A stretch of DNA of 64,000 nucleotides from Paenibacillus camelliae. Its GTDB lineage: Bacteria; Bacillota; Bacilli; Paenibacillales; Paenibacillaceae. The stretch is from assembly GCF_023715345.1 (NCBI RefSeq), contig NZ_JAMBNY010000017.1:22461-86460 (forward strand), read 5' to 3'. Every line of letters begins with the position of its first letter. Position 1 is the stretch's first letter. A model generated the notes under the pieces. The model was not told the DNA's origin and did not search any database. It saw only the letters and a list, made by a program, of their open reading frames with translations. Positions 45,126 to 54,688 of the stretch are shown piece after piece. The position numbers and the translations under genes were made by a program.

Positions 45126-46304
45126 TTATTGGATTGGCCAGCTCAGCTTACCCATCACAACTGGCTGACTTGCTCCTGTTACGTTAGCAATATTGTTGGG
45201 TAATCGCTGCATCGTATAATGGGCCAGTAGCCCAAAGGCGATCGCTTCCTTCGCATCACTGCTTCCGCCGATATCCTCCTGCGTCAGCACTTTGACACTA
45301 TTTGGTGTAAACAGCTGCTTCAGATAGCTAATGAGCGTTACGTTATAGCTGCCTCCTCCACCAACGAGCAGCTCATGTGCCGGATGTTCATCAGCAATAA
45401 AGTGCTCATAGCTATAGTGAATCGACCAAGCAGTCGCATAGGTAACGGTTGCAATAACATCTTCTGCACGCCATTGTTGTTTACGCATCATCGTAAGGAT
45501 TTGCTCTGCATACTGTGTACCGAACCGTTCCCGACCGGTAGACTTAGGCAGAGGCATCCGGTAATAGTCATCCTGCTGCAGCCAAGCTAGCAGTTCATCA
45601 ATCAATTGCCCTTGAGCAGCAATCTGCCCTCCGACATCCATCGTTAGCGGTGCGAACAGCTGTGCAACGAGTGCATCGATGATCATGTTGCCCGGTCCTG
45701 TATCGAAAGCATAGACATCCTCTGCTGATGCTCCCGCCGGCAGTACCGTTACATTGCCGATGCCACCGATATTTTGCAGCAGGCGTGTCTTACGCTCACT
45801 GCGATACAGCAAGTATTCCGTAAATGGAACTAGCGGCGCACCTTGTCCGCCAACCGCCATATCTGCAATTCGAAAATCTGAGACGCAAGGAATTCCTGTT
45901 CGATTGGCGATAACCGCACCTTCACCAATCTGCACCGTAAAGCGTACCTTTTTTCCTTCGATACTATGATCCCAAGGCGCATGATAGATCGTTTGACCAT
46001 GAGAACCGATAACGCTAATTTGCTTTGCCTGGAGCCCACTCTTCGCAATAACGGAAGATGTGGCTTGGGCGTAAAGCTCGCCCAGCCACATATTCATCAT
46101 TCCTACTTTGTCTATCGTTGCAAGCGCAGGATCAAAAAGCTCAAAGATTCGATCTCTTGTCTCCTTAGGGAAAGGCGTATTCTCAAAGGCAAGCAATTGA
46201 ACGCTTACCTCCTGCGCGCTTGTGCTGTCAATCTCAATGACTGCCGCATCAATCCCATCAACAGAAGTACCCGACATTAGCCCGACGACATAGGTTTTAG
46301 ACAT
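45126..46304 (-). CDS. anmK: Anhydro-N-acetylmuramic acid kinase
   Basis: 392 residues, the family length. GLMSGTSVDGIDAAVIEID at 8-26, SHGQTIYH, GIPCVSDFRIADMAVGGQGAPL, NIGGIGNVT, FDTGPGNM and LVGGGGSYN are AnmK hallmarks. The enzyme opens the 1,6-anhydro ring with water and phosphorylates, giving MurNAc-6-phosphate for MurQ. It shares one base with the upstream permease stop (taATG). Its presence implies that anhydro-muropeptides from lytic transglycosylases are among the substrates. Confidence 0.93.
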   Translation of the reverse strand: MSKTYVVGLMSGTSVDGIDAAVIEIDSTSAQEVSVQLLAFENTPFPKETRDRIFELFDPALATIDKVGMMNMWLGELYAQATSSVIAKSGLQAKQISVIGSHGQTIYHAPWDHSIEGKKVRFTVQIGEGAVIANRTGIPCVSDFRIADMAVGGQGAPLVPFTEYLLYRSERKTRLLQNIGGIGNVTVLPAGASAEDVYAFDTGPGNMIIDALVAQLFAPLTMDVGGQIAAQGQLIDELLAWLQQDDYYRMPLPKSTGRERFGTQYAEQILTMMRKQQWRAEDVIATVTYATAWSIHYSYEHFIADEHPAHELLVGGGGSYNVTLISYLKQLFTPNSVKVLTQEDIGGSSDAKEAIAFGLLAHYTMQRLPNNIANVTGASQPVVMGKLSWPIQ

Positions 46305-47164
46305 TAGCCCTTCACCGCTCCTACCGTTACCCCTTCAAGGAAGTATTTTTGAAGACTGAAGAATAGAATAAACATTGGAACAGCTGAAATTGTCGCACCC
46401 GCCATCATTGGCGCAAAGTATGTTGTATTTGCAAAACGGAAGTTTTTCAGACCAACCTGAATCGTCTGCATATCCATCGTGTTCGTTACGAGGAATGGCC
46501 AGAAGAAATCATTCCAAGCTGCCATAAACGTTAGAATTGCAAGTACAGCCATGACCGTTTTAGAAAGTGGCGCAATAATGTGCCAGAAAATTTTCGGTTG
46601 AGAACAGCCCTCGATTTTTGCTGCCTCTAGAATTTCACCCGGAATGGATGACATGAACTGCTTCACAAGGAAGATGTTGTAGACCGTCACGATGCTAGGC
46701 ATAATAAGTGCGGGATACGTATTTTGCAGTTCGAAAATGTTAACAATTAGAATATAAAGTGGTACTTGTGTAACTTGGCCCGGAATCATCATGGAACCTA
46801 GCAGGATTGCAAACAAAATGTTTTTACCTTTAAATTTCATTTTGGCAAAAGCATAGCCCGCTAGTGTTGCGAAGATTACGTTGGAAACCGTAATACAGGC
46901 TGCAACAATGAGAGAGTTCAATAGCCAATCCCATGAATACGGACTAAAGTTAAAGAAGAATTTATAGGACTCGAATGATATTTTGTTCGGTATTAGAGAG
47001 TAGCTCATCGCTCCAGCTTCCACTGGATCTCCAAATGAGGAGATTAACATAAAATATATCGGGAAAATGGTAGCTAAGGCAAACAGGACTAGGAACGCAA
47101 TAATCAAGCCATTACGGACGAACAGAGCCCATTTGCTTTTGAAGTTGTTATTATATAAAGCCAT
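46304..47164 (-). CDS. CUT1 sugar ABC transporter permease (MalG type)
   Basis: 286 residues with six membrane helices and EAA loop EAAKIEGCSQPKIFWHIIAP, C-terminal EGVTVGAVKG. It pairs with the permease encoded just upstream (17 bp). Linked to anmK and murQ, it probably imports a MurNAc-containing sugar. There is no ATPase gene in the cluster. Confidence 0.9.
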   Translation of the reverse strand: MALYNNNFKSKWALFVRNGLIIAFLVLFALATIFPIYFMLISSFGDPVEAGAMSYSLIPNKISFESYKFFFNFSPYSWDWLLNSLIVAACITVSNVIFATLAGYAFAKMKFKGKNILFAILLGSMMIPGQVTQVPLYILIVNIFELQNTYPALIMPSIVTVYNIFLVKQFMSSIPGEILEAAKIEGCSQPKIFWHIIAPLSKTVMAVLAILTFMAAWNDFFWPFLVTNTMDMQTIQVGLKNFRFANTTYFAPMMAGATISAVPMFILFFSLQKYFLEGVTVGAVKG

Positions 47165-47181
47165 ATGTTCCGCCCCTTTTC

Positions 47182-48084
47182 CTAGTATTCGATATCTTTA
47201 CCTAAGAACTTGAATTGAATGAAGGATACAATTGCAATAATTGCTGCTAGTACTAGAGATTGTGCTGCTGCCTCACCAAATTCGAAATATGTGAACGCAT
47301 TGTTAAAGATTAACAATCCTACCATTGTCGTTGCATGGTCTGGTCCACCGCCTGTCATTAGATAAGCGTTTTGGAATACTTGGAAGGAACCAATGATACC
47401 AGTAACGAGTAGGAAAAGCGTTGTTGGCTTAAGGAAAGGTATGACGATAAACCAAAGCTTTTGCAAGAAGGTTGCACCGTCAATTTCAGCTGCTTCATAG
47501 TAGCTGTTATCGATTCCAAGTAATGCAGCTAGATAAATAATAATAGCTGTACCATGACTAGACAGCCATGACATTAACACGAGAGAGAACATTGCTGTTG
47601 CACTGGAACCAAGCCAGTTTTGATTTTCCATCCCAAAAAACATAACAATTTGGTTAGCGATACCGGATTTTAACGGATCGAAGATCCACAGCCATACGAC
47701 AGCCATTGCTACACCTGATGCTACTGCAGGCAGATAGTAAATTGCCTTAAACACCGTTTGTGTTCTTTTCTTAAAAGGAATAATAAGAATCGCAATAAGA
47801 AAGGAAATCAAAATATTAATTGGTACAGTTAGTAGTGTATATACTGCTGTATTTTTAATTGCCTTCCAGAATAACTCATCCGTAAATGAATTTTTAAAGT
47901 TTTCTAGACCAACATAAGTGGACCCTAATGGTCTGTATTCCTGTAAGCTAATCATAAAAGCATTAATAACCGGATATGCGGTAAATAAACAGAACGCAAT
48001 AAGAGCCACTGCGATAAATGCATAACCCCAACCGCTATCACTTTCGAGTCTTAATTTTCTTCTTTTAGTCAACGTTTGATTCAT
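47182..48084 (-). CDS. CUT1 sugar ABC transporter permease (MalF type)
   Basis: 300 residues from ATG 48084 (GAGAGGTG seven bases upstream; the longer frame to 48120 has no RBS). Six membrane helices and EAA loop EAAEIDGATFLQKLWFIVIP. Partner of the MalG-type permease; receives substrate from the lipoprotein encoded 109 bp upstream. Confidence 0.9.
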   Translation of the reverse strand: MNQTLTKRRKLRLESDSGWGYAFIAVALIAFCLFTAYPVINAFMISLQEYRPLGSTYVGLENFKNSFTDELFWKAIKNTAVYTLLTVPINILISFLIAILIIPFKKRTQTVFKAIYYLPAVASGVAMAVVWLWIFDPLKSGIANQIVMFFGMENQNWLGSSATAMFSLVLMSWLSSHGTAIIIYLAALLGIDNSYYEAAEIDGATFLQKLWFIVIPFLKPTTLFLLVTGIIGSFQVFQNAYLMTGGGPDHATTMVGLLIFNNAFTYFEFGEAAAQSLVLAAIIAIVSFIQFKFLGKDIEY

Positions 48085-48137
48085 TGGGCCGCACCTCTCT
48101 TCTTCGTACAGTACAAACACAGGGACTATATTCAGAA

Positions 48138-48172
48138 TGAAAGCTGTACGTTCAATCTACGTACAGCTTTCA
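48138..48172 (-). other. Intercistronic mRNA hairpin after the binding-protein gene
   Basis: A perfect 14-bp stem, TGAAAGCTGTACGT with ACGTACAGCTTTCA, over a seven-base loop, 20 bp after the binding-protein stop. No T-run follows on the minus strand. It probably protects the upstream message so that binding protein exceeds permease. Confidence 0.75.
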
Positions 48173-48192
48173 CCATCCTAATCATTTATCGA

Positions 48193-49656
48193 TTAGTCAA
48201 CTACAACGCCATCTTCACCGAAGGATTTAATTGCAGCAGCTTTAACTGCATCATACATTTCTTGAGGTGAAATCTCGTCAGCTAGCAATGCTTGCAGCTT
48301 AGGAACAATAACCTCAGTTTCAATTTTAATTGCTTCAGCAGCAAGTTCAGTTGGAATATCTGTGCGCGCTGCTACTGCTTTAGACATCATAATTTCATCA
48401 GCTTTAAGGTTTTCTTCGCTGCGAGGATACACTTCAAGCACCTCAGCATTGCGTGCAGATTCAGAAACCGGGCTCAAGAACAGCTCATTCGTGAAGTTTG
48501 CTGCAACAGAACCAGAAGACAGGTAATGAATCGCTAAACCAATGTTGTGAAGATGTGCTTCACTTGGCTCTTTTTTACCACGTAGTGCAATGAAACCATC
48601 TACAACTGCTGTCGGAATGTAATCTGCACCGTTGAATGAAGGTACTGGAAGCGCGATGTATTCTGCTTCGATAGAATCAGCTACTGCAGAACCGTCGTTC
48701 GCTTTAATCTTTTCATTGTTTAGACGAGCAGAGTTTTCAAAGCTTGCAAGACCTTTACCAGTAATCATTGTTTGACCTGTTAGGAACATGTTCCAACGTT
48801 TACCAGCATCGATAGAGCTTAGCTCTTTAGGCATTGAACCATCGTCGATCATTTGACGGATCGCTTCAAGTAGGCCTAGGAAGTTTTTACTTGTGTAAGT
48901 GAATTTGTAATCTTCATCAAAGTACTCTGGAAGACCAGCAGATTTAGCCATAATGCTTAGGTAGTCTTTAGATGTAACACCAGATGTCGCGAATACAAAT
49001 CCGTAACGAGATGTATTACCTTTATCATCCTTAACTACACCAGCTTTAATCGCTTCACGGAATTCATCGTATGTCCAGCCGTTTTCTTGAACAGCCTTAT
49101 AATCAATTCCTGCTTCCTCAAGGAACTGCTTGTTACCACCGATGGAGTGAATAGCAAGATATGCAGGCAAGCCATATTGTGCATCACCTAGCTGGAAGAA
49201 CTTCATTGGTACTTCATCATAATCAGCTTTAACTTCATCAGAAAGAACTTGGTTAAGATCTAGAAGCACATCTAGTGCAGCGTATTTTGAAATCGCCGTT
49301 GAACCAACCCATGCGATATCTGGTGGAGAACCTGCATTCACTTGAGTGTCAAGCTTTTGAGTCATATCCTCCCAGCTTGCTGGTTCAATTTTCAAAGTCA
49401 AGTGTGGATACATTTCATTAAACTCTTTTTCCATCTCTGGAAATCTAGCTTGGAAGTTTGCCGATGCTGGTGGCAGCAATGCAGTGATCGTGTCTTTCTC
49501 TAATGATTCACTACTGTTACCACCTGAATTCGTTGCATTGCCTGCATTGTTCGTCGCATTAGGCGTGTTATTGTTTTTTCCTCCGCAAGCTGCCAGCAAT
49601 GATACGAGCATGATTACGGTTAACAACATTGTAAAACCACGTAATCCTTTTTTCAT
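48193..49656 (-). CDS. Sugar-binding lipoprotein of the muropeptide-linked ABC importer
   Basis: 487 residues. Lipoprotein signal with LLAAC near residue 24, an Asn-rich linker and a CUT1 solute-binding fold (NAGSPPDIAWVGSTAISKYA, GAYLAIHSIGGN-like region, SGSVAANFTNELFLSPV). It should bind a peptidoglycan-derived sugar, inferred from murQ immediately upstream (61 bp) and anmK downstream. GGGGAGG precedes the ATG. Confidence 0.88.
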   Translation of the reverse strand: MKKGLRGFTMLLTVIMLVSLLAACGGKNNNTPNATNNAGNATNSGGNSSESLEKDTITALLPPASANFQARFPEMEKEFNEMYPHLTLKIEPASWEDMTQKLDTQVNAGSPPDIAWVGSTAISKYAALDVLLDLNQVLSDEVKADYDEVPMKFFQLGDAQYGLPAYLAIHSIGGNKQFLEEAGIDYKAVQENGWTYDEFREAIKAGVVKDDKGNTSRYGFVFATSGVTSKDYLSIMAKSAGLPEYFDEDYKFTYTSKNFLGLLEAIRQMIDDGSMPKELSSIDAGKRWNMFLTGQTMITGKGLASFENSARLNNEKIKANDGSAVADSIEAEYIALPVPSFNGADYIPTAVVDGFIALRGKKEPSEAHLHNIGLAIHYLSSGSVAANFTNELFLSPVSESARNAEVLEVYPRSEENLKADEIMMSKAVAARTDIPTELAAEAIKIETEVIVPKLQALLADEISPQEMYDAVKAAAIKSFGEDGVVVD

Positions 49657-49717
49657 GTTTAATGCCTCCCCGTTTTTTAATTACGTCTAACCTAGTCTTA
49701 CTCGCTTTTTCTTTCTA

Positions 49718-50629
49718 CTAACTCGACATAATTGCATGAATCGCTTCTTTCAATCTGCCATTATGCTGAGCCAGCTGCTGCTCTGCTTCCTGTGCATCAA
49801 GACCTGTCTTAATCATCATTATCGCCAATTTACAGTTCATTGATGCTTTAGTAAGTGTGTCAGAAGCAGTTGTAGAATCTACGCCAGTCGCTCGCATAAT
49901 GATGCGAACAGAGCGGTCCACCAGCTTAATATTGCTAGCCTTAAGGTCAACCATCAAGTTATTGTAGGTTTTCCCAAGCTTCACCATCGTGCAGGTGGTA
50001 AGCATATTAAGCACAAGCTTTTGGGCAGTCCCTGCCTTTAAGCGTGTGGAGCCACTAATGACTTCCGGACCAACAACAGGTGCAATGGCCACATCAACAA
50101 TTGGTTCCAGCTTAGAGCCTTTGTTGTTACATACAGCAATCGTCTTCGCGCCGAGCTCTCTTGCCCTAGTTAAAGCACCAATGACAAACCTTGCACTCCC
50201 GCTCGCTGATATGCCGACCACAACATCCTTGCTGGTAACTCCAATCTCATTGATTAAGGCAATTCCTTCTTCCAAATTATCCTCGCAGCCTTCAACCGCA
50301 TTACGCAAGGCCGTGTCTCCACCTGCGATAAACCCTTGAACTAAGGAAGGATCAGTACCAAATGTTGGTGGACATTCAGAAGCATCCAATACACCTAGGC
50401 GGCCGGATGTCCCCGCTCCTATATAAAACATTTTCCCACCATTAGCTAGACTTTGGTGTAGAATATCTACCGCTTTTGCAATATGCGGAACTTCCTTTGC
50501 TACAGCTGCAGGTACCAAAGCATCCTGTTGATTCATAATCTGCACCATTTGCTCTGTTGTGCATTCATCAATCATTAAGGTGTCCGGGTTAATTGCCTCT
50601 GTCGTCAATCCCGCAAGGTAGTCATTCAT
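49718..50629 (-). CDS. murQ: N-acetylmuramic acid 6-phosphate etherase
   Basis: 303 residues, the family length. LTTEAINPDTLMIDECTTEQ at the N-terminus, FYIGAGTSGRLGVLDASECPPTFG (catalytic Glu in the SIS domain), GCEDNLEEG and ISASGSARFVIGAL are MurQ hallmarks. It removes the lactyl ether from MurNAc-6P, giving GlcNAc-6P and D-lactate. GAGGAGGG precedes the ATG. First gene of the operon, behind a promoter that carries a probable MurR operator and cre site. Confidence 0.95.
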   Translation of the reverse strand: MNDYLAGLTTEAINPDTLMIDECTTEQMVQIMNQQDALVPAAVAKEVPHIAKAVDILHQSLANGGKMFYIGAGTSGRLGVLDASECPPTFGTDPSLVQGFIAGGDTALRNAVEGCEDNLEEGIALINEIGVTSKDVVVGISASGSARFVIGALTRARELGAKTIAVCNNKGSKLEPIVDVAIAPVVGPEVISGSTRLKAGTAQKLVLNMLTTCTMVKLGKTYNNLMVDLKASNIKLVDRSVRIIMRATGVDSTTASDTLTKASMNCKLAIMMIKTGLDAQEAEQQLAQHNGRLKEAIHAIMSS

Positions 50630-50707
50630 AGTCTCCCTCCTCGCTGTCTATACCTAACATTTAATTTACATATATACGTCAGGTTTGTTCACAACTCCTA
50701 TATATCC

Positions 50708-50760
50708 ATCTTAATATACCGCTTACAATACGTCAATACTTTTTGAAATAAAATTTCAAA
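50708..50760 (-). promoter_or_regulatory. murQ operon promoter with cre-like box and MurR-type operator
   Basis: On the minus strand TTGACG (50731-50736), a 17-bp spacer and TAAGAT (50708-50713). The spacer contains TTGTAAGCGGTATAT (50714-50728), one mismatch from the cre consensus, so CcpA would block the polymerase. Immediately upstream of the -35 is the palindrome TTTGAAATAAAATTTCAAA (50742-50760), with a further half-site GTTTCAAA at 50784. Confidence 0.65.
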
Positions 50761-50797
50761 CAAAAATATAATTTTGTTGTTTTGTTTCAAATTGTGC

Positions 50798-50834
50798 AAA
50801 AAAGAGACATTAATCTGCAAATGATTAATGTCTC
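50798..50834 (-). terminator. Intrinsic terminator after murR
   Basis: GAGACATTAAT pairs with ATTAATGTCTC over nine bases, followed on the minus strand by six T. It insulates the murQ promoter from murR transcription. Confidence 0.9.
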
Positions 50835-50871
50835 CATCCCTTTCGCACGTTAGCGTCTATGTTTGTCTATA

Positions 50872-51735
50872 CTAACGTCTATGCTTTTTATTTAATATGT
50901 TACGCGTCTTTTTTAGATGTACCTTTACATGCTCGTATTCAGCACTAGCAACTCCTGCAAATAAAATATCGATAACGGTCAGCATAGCAATACGCGAGCC
51001 CATTGCGCCACTTCGGATCGTCACCTCTGGCGTAGAAATGCTCAGCACGATATCTGCTTTCTCTGCTAGCTCACTTTTTGTATATTTCGTAATGGCGATA
51101 CACTTTGCTTTATTTTTTTGGGCTATTTCTAGTGCATCCAATATTTCAATGGTCGCCCCTGAATTGGATATAAAAATAGCAACGTCATTCTCCTCCAGCA
51201 AAGTCGCTGCAGTCAACTGACTATGTCCGTCCGTATAGGCATGACACATTTTTTGAATCCTAGAAAATTTCTGCTCCCCATCCATGCAGACGAGACCTGA
51301 TGCTCCAACGCCGAAAAACACAATTCGTTTACTTGTACGCAGCGCCTCAACTGCTCGCGCGATTTCCCCATTATCAATCACGCTTAGCGTATCTTCAATC
51401 GACTTGCAATTGTTTAATGAAATATTAGAGATAATGGTCGACAGCTCATCTCCCGGCTGAATATCAGTATACTGCGTCTTCTGCTCTTCCTCGCGAGAAC
51501 CTAGAGACGCAGAGATGCTTACGATAAAATTGCGATAGCCGCTATAGCCCATGGTTTTACAAAACCTGAGCACAGAAGCATCACTTGTTTTGCTAGCCTG
51601 AGCCAGCGTCTTAATTGAAAGATGAGGAATTTCTTCTGTGTTTTCCAAAATATAGTCAGCAACCATTCGTTCAACTGGAGTCAGGCTATCCTTCATCTCA
51701 CGAATTTTAATTAACACATTACTATTAATACTCAT
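50872..51735 (-). CDS. murR: RpiR family regulator, MurR type
   Basis: 287 residues. N-terminal RpiR helix-turn-helix (SIKTLAQASKTSDASVLRFCKTMGYSGYRNF, read in parts) and a C-terminal SIS domain (VFFGVGASGLVCMDGEQKF, AIFISNSGATIEILDALEIA). In Bacillus and E. coli MurR-type proteins sense MurNAc-6P and control murQ. It is transcribed toward murQ but separated by a terminator, so it is its own unit. The MurR name rests on family and neighbourhood. Confidence 0.85.
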   Translation of the reverse strand: MSINSNVLIKIREMKDSLTPVERMVADYILENTEEIPHLSIKTLAQASKTSDASVLRFCKTMGYSGYRNFIVSISASLGSREEEQKTQYTDIQPGDELSTIISNISLNNCKSIEDTLSVIDNGEIARAVEALRTSKRIVFFGVGASGLVCMDGEQKFSRIQKMCHAYTDGHSQLTAATLLEENDVAIFISNSGATIEILDALEIAQKNKAKCIAITKYTKSELAEKADIVLSISTPEVTIRSGAMGSRIAMLTVIDILFAGVASAEYEHVKVHLKKTRNILNKKHRR

Positions 51736-51881
51736 AATCTACCTACTCACGATTATTTTCTACCTTATTAGAAGACAGCTATACTCTATCATAAGGAAAG
51801 GACATCAAGCAAAACTCGTAGAATGAATGCTACTATCTAGATGTATGACCGTGATGTATAGTCACAATTCGACAGCTTTGA

Positions 51882-53237
51882 CTACTTCGAGCATAGCATT
51901 CGCTCATGTAAAAAGTCAACAATGTGCATAGCCTGCATCGGCTGCTGTGGCTTATGCTTCTCGATACCAAGCTTCATCTGCAGCAGACAGCCTGGATTGC
52001 TTGTCAGCATATAGCTCGCCTCAGTGCGATCTGCATGCACCATCTTATGCTCCAGTATGCTGCCAGCCATCTCCGGCTGTACAACATTGTAGGTCCCTGC
52101 GGAACCACAGCAACGATCCGATTCTACCATCTCAATATACTCGGTATTCGCCACGTTCTTCATTAGTGTTCTAGGAGCGCTTGACCCTTTCATTACATTG
52201 CGTAAGTGGCAGGAATCCTGATACGTCACTTTAACATGTTCAGTCTGGGAGGATCTATCTGCAAACTCTAGCGGATTCCCCTTCTCCACAAGTAGTGTAC
52301 TAATATCAATGACGCGCTCTGCAAACCATTTTCCATCTTCACGGTATTGCTCATCCTGTGCTAGCAAATGGTCATATTCTATGAGCAGCGCACCACAGCC
52401 ACCTGCATTTGAAACGATATAATCGACACCCAGCTCCTTAAACACATCGATGTTCGTTTTCGCCAGCGCTCTTGCATCTTCCATTTCACCACTATGTGCA
52501 TACAACGCCCCACAGCATACTTGTGCGTCTGGAATGTGCACGTCAAAGCCTGCTGCAGATAGCAGCTCAACAGTATTTACATTCGTATCAGCAAACATAA
52601 CATCCATAATGCAGCCACGGAACATCGCTACTGTGCCAACCTTCTTGCCCTTTGCAGCATAAAAGGTTCCCATTCGCTCAACAACACCTTTACTGCTCGC
52701 TTCAGGCAATATCTGCTCCATCTCGGCCAGATGCTTAGGAAACAGCTTCATGATGCCAGTGCCACGTGCTACCTTTTGCAAGCCAGATTTCTGGTAGAAA
52801 GCTAGCGAGCCTCCAAGCAGCTTCATGCTGCCTCGTTTAGGGAATACTCCTTTAAACAGTGTTTTGCGCATTATCTTTACTGGAGCTGAATGCTGGGCAT
52901 GCTCCTCCAACGCTTCCTTTGTCTGCTCTATAAGTTGCCCGTATTTCACATCTGCTGGACATGCCGGCTCACATGCACGGCAGCCAAGACATAGGTTCAT
53001 CTGATCCTTGAACTGCTCATCCGGCTCCATCAATCCATCTACCGCTGCCTTCATCATCGCAATTCGGCCGCGTGGTGATGCTGGCTCCATCCCTGTTTCG
53101 TTAAAGGTCGGACATGCCGGCAAGCAAAAGCCGCAGCGCATACAATTCGTCAGCTGATCGTAATCCAGCTTCTCTAGCAAAGTGCGTGCCAGAGGGTTGC
53201 TATGTTCGATATTTGGTTTACCAAATGTACTAGCCAC
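51882..53237 (-). CDS. glcF: GlcF-type iron-sulfur subunit of glycolate/D-lactate oxidase
   Basis: 451 residues. Two 4Fe-4S motifs: Cys32/35/38/42 (CMRCGFCLPACP) and Cys83/86/89/93 (CLGCRACEPACP), then two CCG domains (CCGALYAHSG, CCGSAGTYNV). This is the electron-transfer partner of GlcD-type flavoproteins. It overlaps glcD by eight bases and starts with GTG. Whether the substrate is glycolate or D-lactate cannot be read from sequence; murQ nearby, which makes D-lactate, favours the latter. Confidence 0.9.
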   Translation of the reverse strand: MASTFGKPNIEHSNPLARTLLEKLDYDQLTNCMRCGFCLPACPTFNETGMEPASPRGRIAMMKAAVDGLMEPDEQFKDQMNLCLGCRACEPACPADVKYGQLIEQTKEALEEHAQHSAPVKIMRKTLFKGVFPKRGSMKLLGGSLAFYQKSGLQKVARGTGIMKLFPKHLAEMEQILPEASSKGVVERMGTFYAAKGKKVGTVAMFRGCIMDVMFADTNVNTVELLSAAGFDVHIPDAQVCCGALYAHSGEMEDARALAKTNIDVFKELGVDYIVSNAGGCGALLIEYDHLLAQDEQYREDGKWFAERVIDISTLLVEKGNPLEFADRSSQTEHVKVTYQDSCHLRNVMKGSSAPRTLMKNVANTEYIEMVESDRCCGSAGTYNVVQPEMAGSILEHKMVHADRTEASYMLTSNPGCLLQMKLGIEKHKPQQPMQAMHIVDFLHERMLCSK

Positions 53238-54645
53238 GTTGAATCACCACTCTCTTCTTAGCTTGCTTTGCGAACATCTTATCTGGGTTCAATAGATTGA
53301 GTGGATCGAAGGCTGTCTTAATTCCTTTCATCACTTCAATCCCCGCTTCTCCAACCTTCCACTCCAGATAAGGCGCCTTCACAACACCAACACCATGCTC
53401 ACCCGTTATCGTACCTCCAAGCTCAATCGCTGCCTCGAAGATTTCGGCAAACGCCTCCTCTACGCGATGTACCTCATCCTTATCTCGTGCATCGGTCGTC
53501 GCAGTTGGATGCAGATTTCCATCCCCTGCATGACCAAACGTTGCAATATTGACGTTGTACTTCTGCGCGATAGCATTTGTTTTAAGCACCATATCCGCTA
53601 TTTTGGAGCGAGGTACCGTTGCATCCTCTAATATCGTTGTTGGACGCAAGCGTGCTAGTGCTGTAAACGCACTACGTCTTGCGGTTAGCAGCTTTTCTGC
53701 TTCCTCGCGTGTCTTAGCGATCTCAAGTCGATCAGCCTGCTCCTCACGGCATATGCTATAGATCTTCTCAATATCTCGCTCTACCATTTCCGGCTCGCCG
53801 TCCTGCTCGATAATTAAAATAGCTGCCATATCTAGAGGCAGGCCAATTTTAGCGAAATCATCTACGACTCGAATGGTTGGGTTATCCAATATTTCTAGCG
53901 TCGCAGGAATAATTTGCTGCTTAATGATTTTAGATACTGTACGCGCAGCACCATAGATATCCTTATACATTGCAATCATTGTTTTCTTCGTTTTCGGTGG
54001 TGGGATCAGCTTTAGAATCGCTTCAGTAATAACTGCCAGCGTTCCTTCTGAGCCGACGAGCAGCTTCGTAAGATCATAGCCCGCTACATCCTTCGTCAGC
54101 TTCCCGCCTGTGTGAATAACCGATCCGTTAGCAAGCACGGCTGTTAATCCAAGCACATAATCTTTCGTTGTACCGTACTTCAAGCCGCGCAAGCCGCCAG
54201 AGCATTCAGCGATATTGCCACCGATGGTTGAGATTTTCATGCTGCTTGGGTCTGGCGGATAGAACAGTCCAAGCTCCTCAATATGACTACTAAAATGTTG
54301 TGTAATGACTCCAGGCTGTACCGTAGCCGTAAGGTTTTCCATGTCCACTTCGATAATCTTATTCATGCGGTGCATGACCATAACGATACCACCACTTAAC
54401 GGAGTTGTGCCACCGCATAGATTAGAGCCAGAGCCTCTCGTTACGATTGGGATACGGTTAGCGCTTGCAATTTTCATAATTTCACTAACCTGCTCGGTTG
54501 TTTCAGGGTAGATCACCCCATCAGGTAAAGCTTGAAGCATCGGTGTACCGTCATAGGAATGCGCAATAAGTGCTTCCTGATCGGTTCTAAAGTATTTATC
54601 GCCAACAATTGCTTTGAGTTGTTTGCTTATTAATTCTGTAATCAC
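53230..54645 (-). CDS. glcD: GlcD-type FAD-linked glycolate/D-lactate oxidase
   Basis: 471 residues, the usual length. The PCMH-type FAD loop TRGSGSNLCGG (about 69-79), GLKYGTTKDYVLGL, VGSEGTLAVITE and the C-terminal GHAGDGNLHP and GEHGVGVVK are typical of GlcD/D-lactate dehydrogenase flavoproteins. It oxidises a 2-hydroxy acid and passes electrons to GlcF. GTG start with AGGAGG seven bases upstream. Divergent from a FadR-type regulator gene. Confidence 0.92.
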   Translation of the reverse strand: MITELISKQLKAIVGDKYFRTDQEALIAHSYDGTPMLQALPDGVIYPETTEQVSEIMKIASANRIPIVTRGSGSNLCGGTTPLSGGIVMVMHRMNKIIEVDMENLTATVQPGVITQHFSSHIEELGLFYPPDPSSMKISTIGGNIAECSGGLRGLKYGTTKDYVLGLTAVLANGSVIHTGGKLTKDVAGYDLTKLLVGSEGTLAVITEAILKLIPPPKTKKTMIAMYKDIYGAARTVSKIIKQQIIPATLEILDNPTIRVVDDFAKIGLPLDMAAILIIEQDGEPEMVERDIEKIYSICREEQADRLEIAKTREEAEKLLTARRSAFTALARLRPTTILEDATVPRSKIADMVLKTNAIAQKYNVNIATFGHAGDGNLHPTATTDARDKDEVHRVEEAFAEIFEAAIELGGTITGEHGVGVVKAPYLEWKVGEAGIEVMKGIKTAFDPLNLLNPDKMFAKQAKKRVVIQRG

Positions 54646-54675
54646 AATATGTCCTCCTTATCAGAAAGTGAACAG

Positions 54676-54688
54676 GTCATCTGATGAC
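54676..54688. promoter_or_regulatory. Palindrome in the glcD/regulator intergenic region
   Basis: GTCATCTGATGAC is a perfect 6-1-6 inverted repeat, 31 bp before the glcD start and 71 bp before the divergent regulator start. It is the best candidate operator of the FadR-type protein but does not match the classic TNGTNNNACNA core exactly. Confidence 0.45.

Noticed and set aside
51840..51905. GAGCATAGCATTCGCTC near the glcF stop resembling repeat family A
   Set aside because: The bases encode the GlcF C-terminus and neither arm nor core of the repeat is present.
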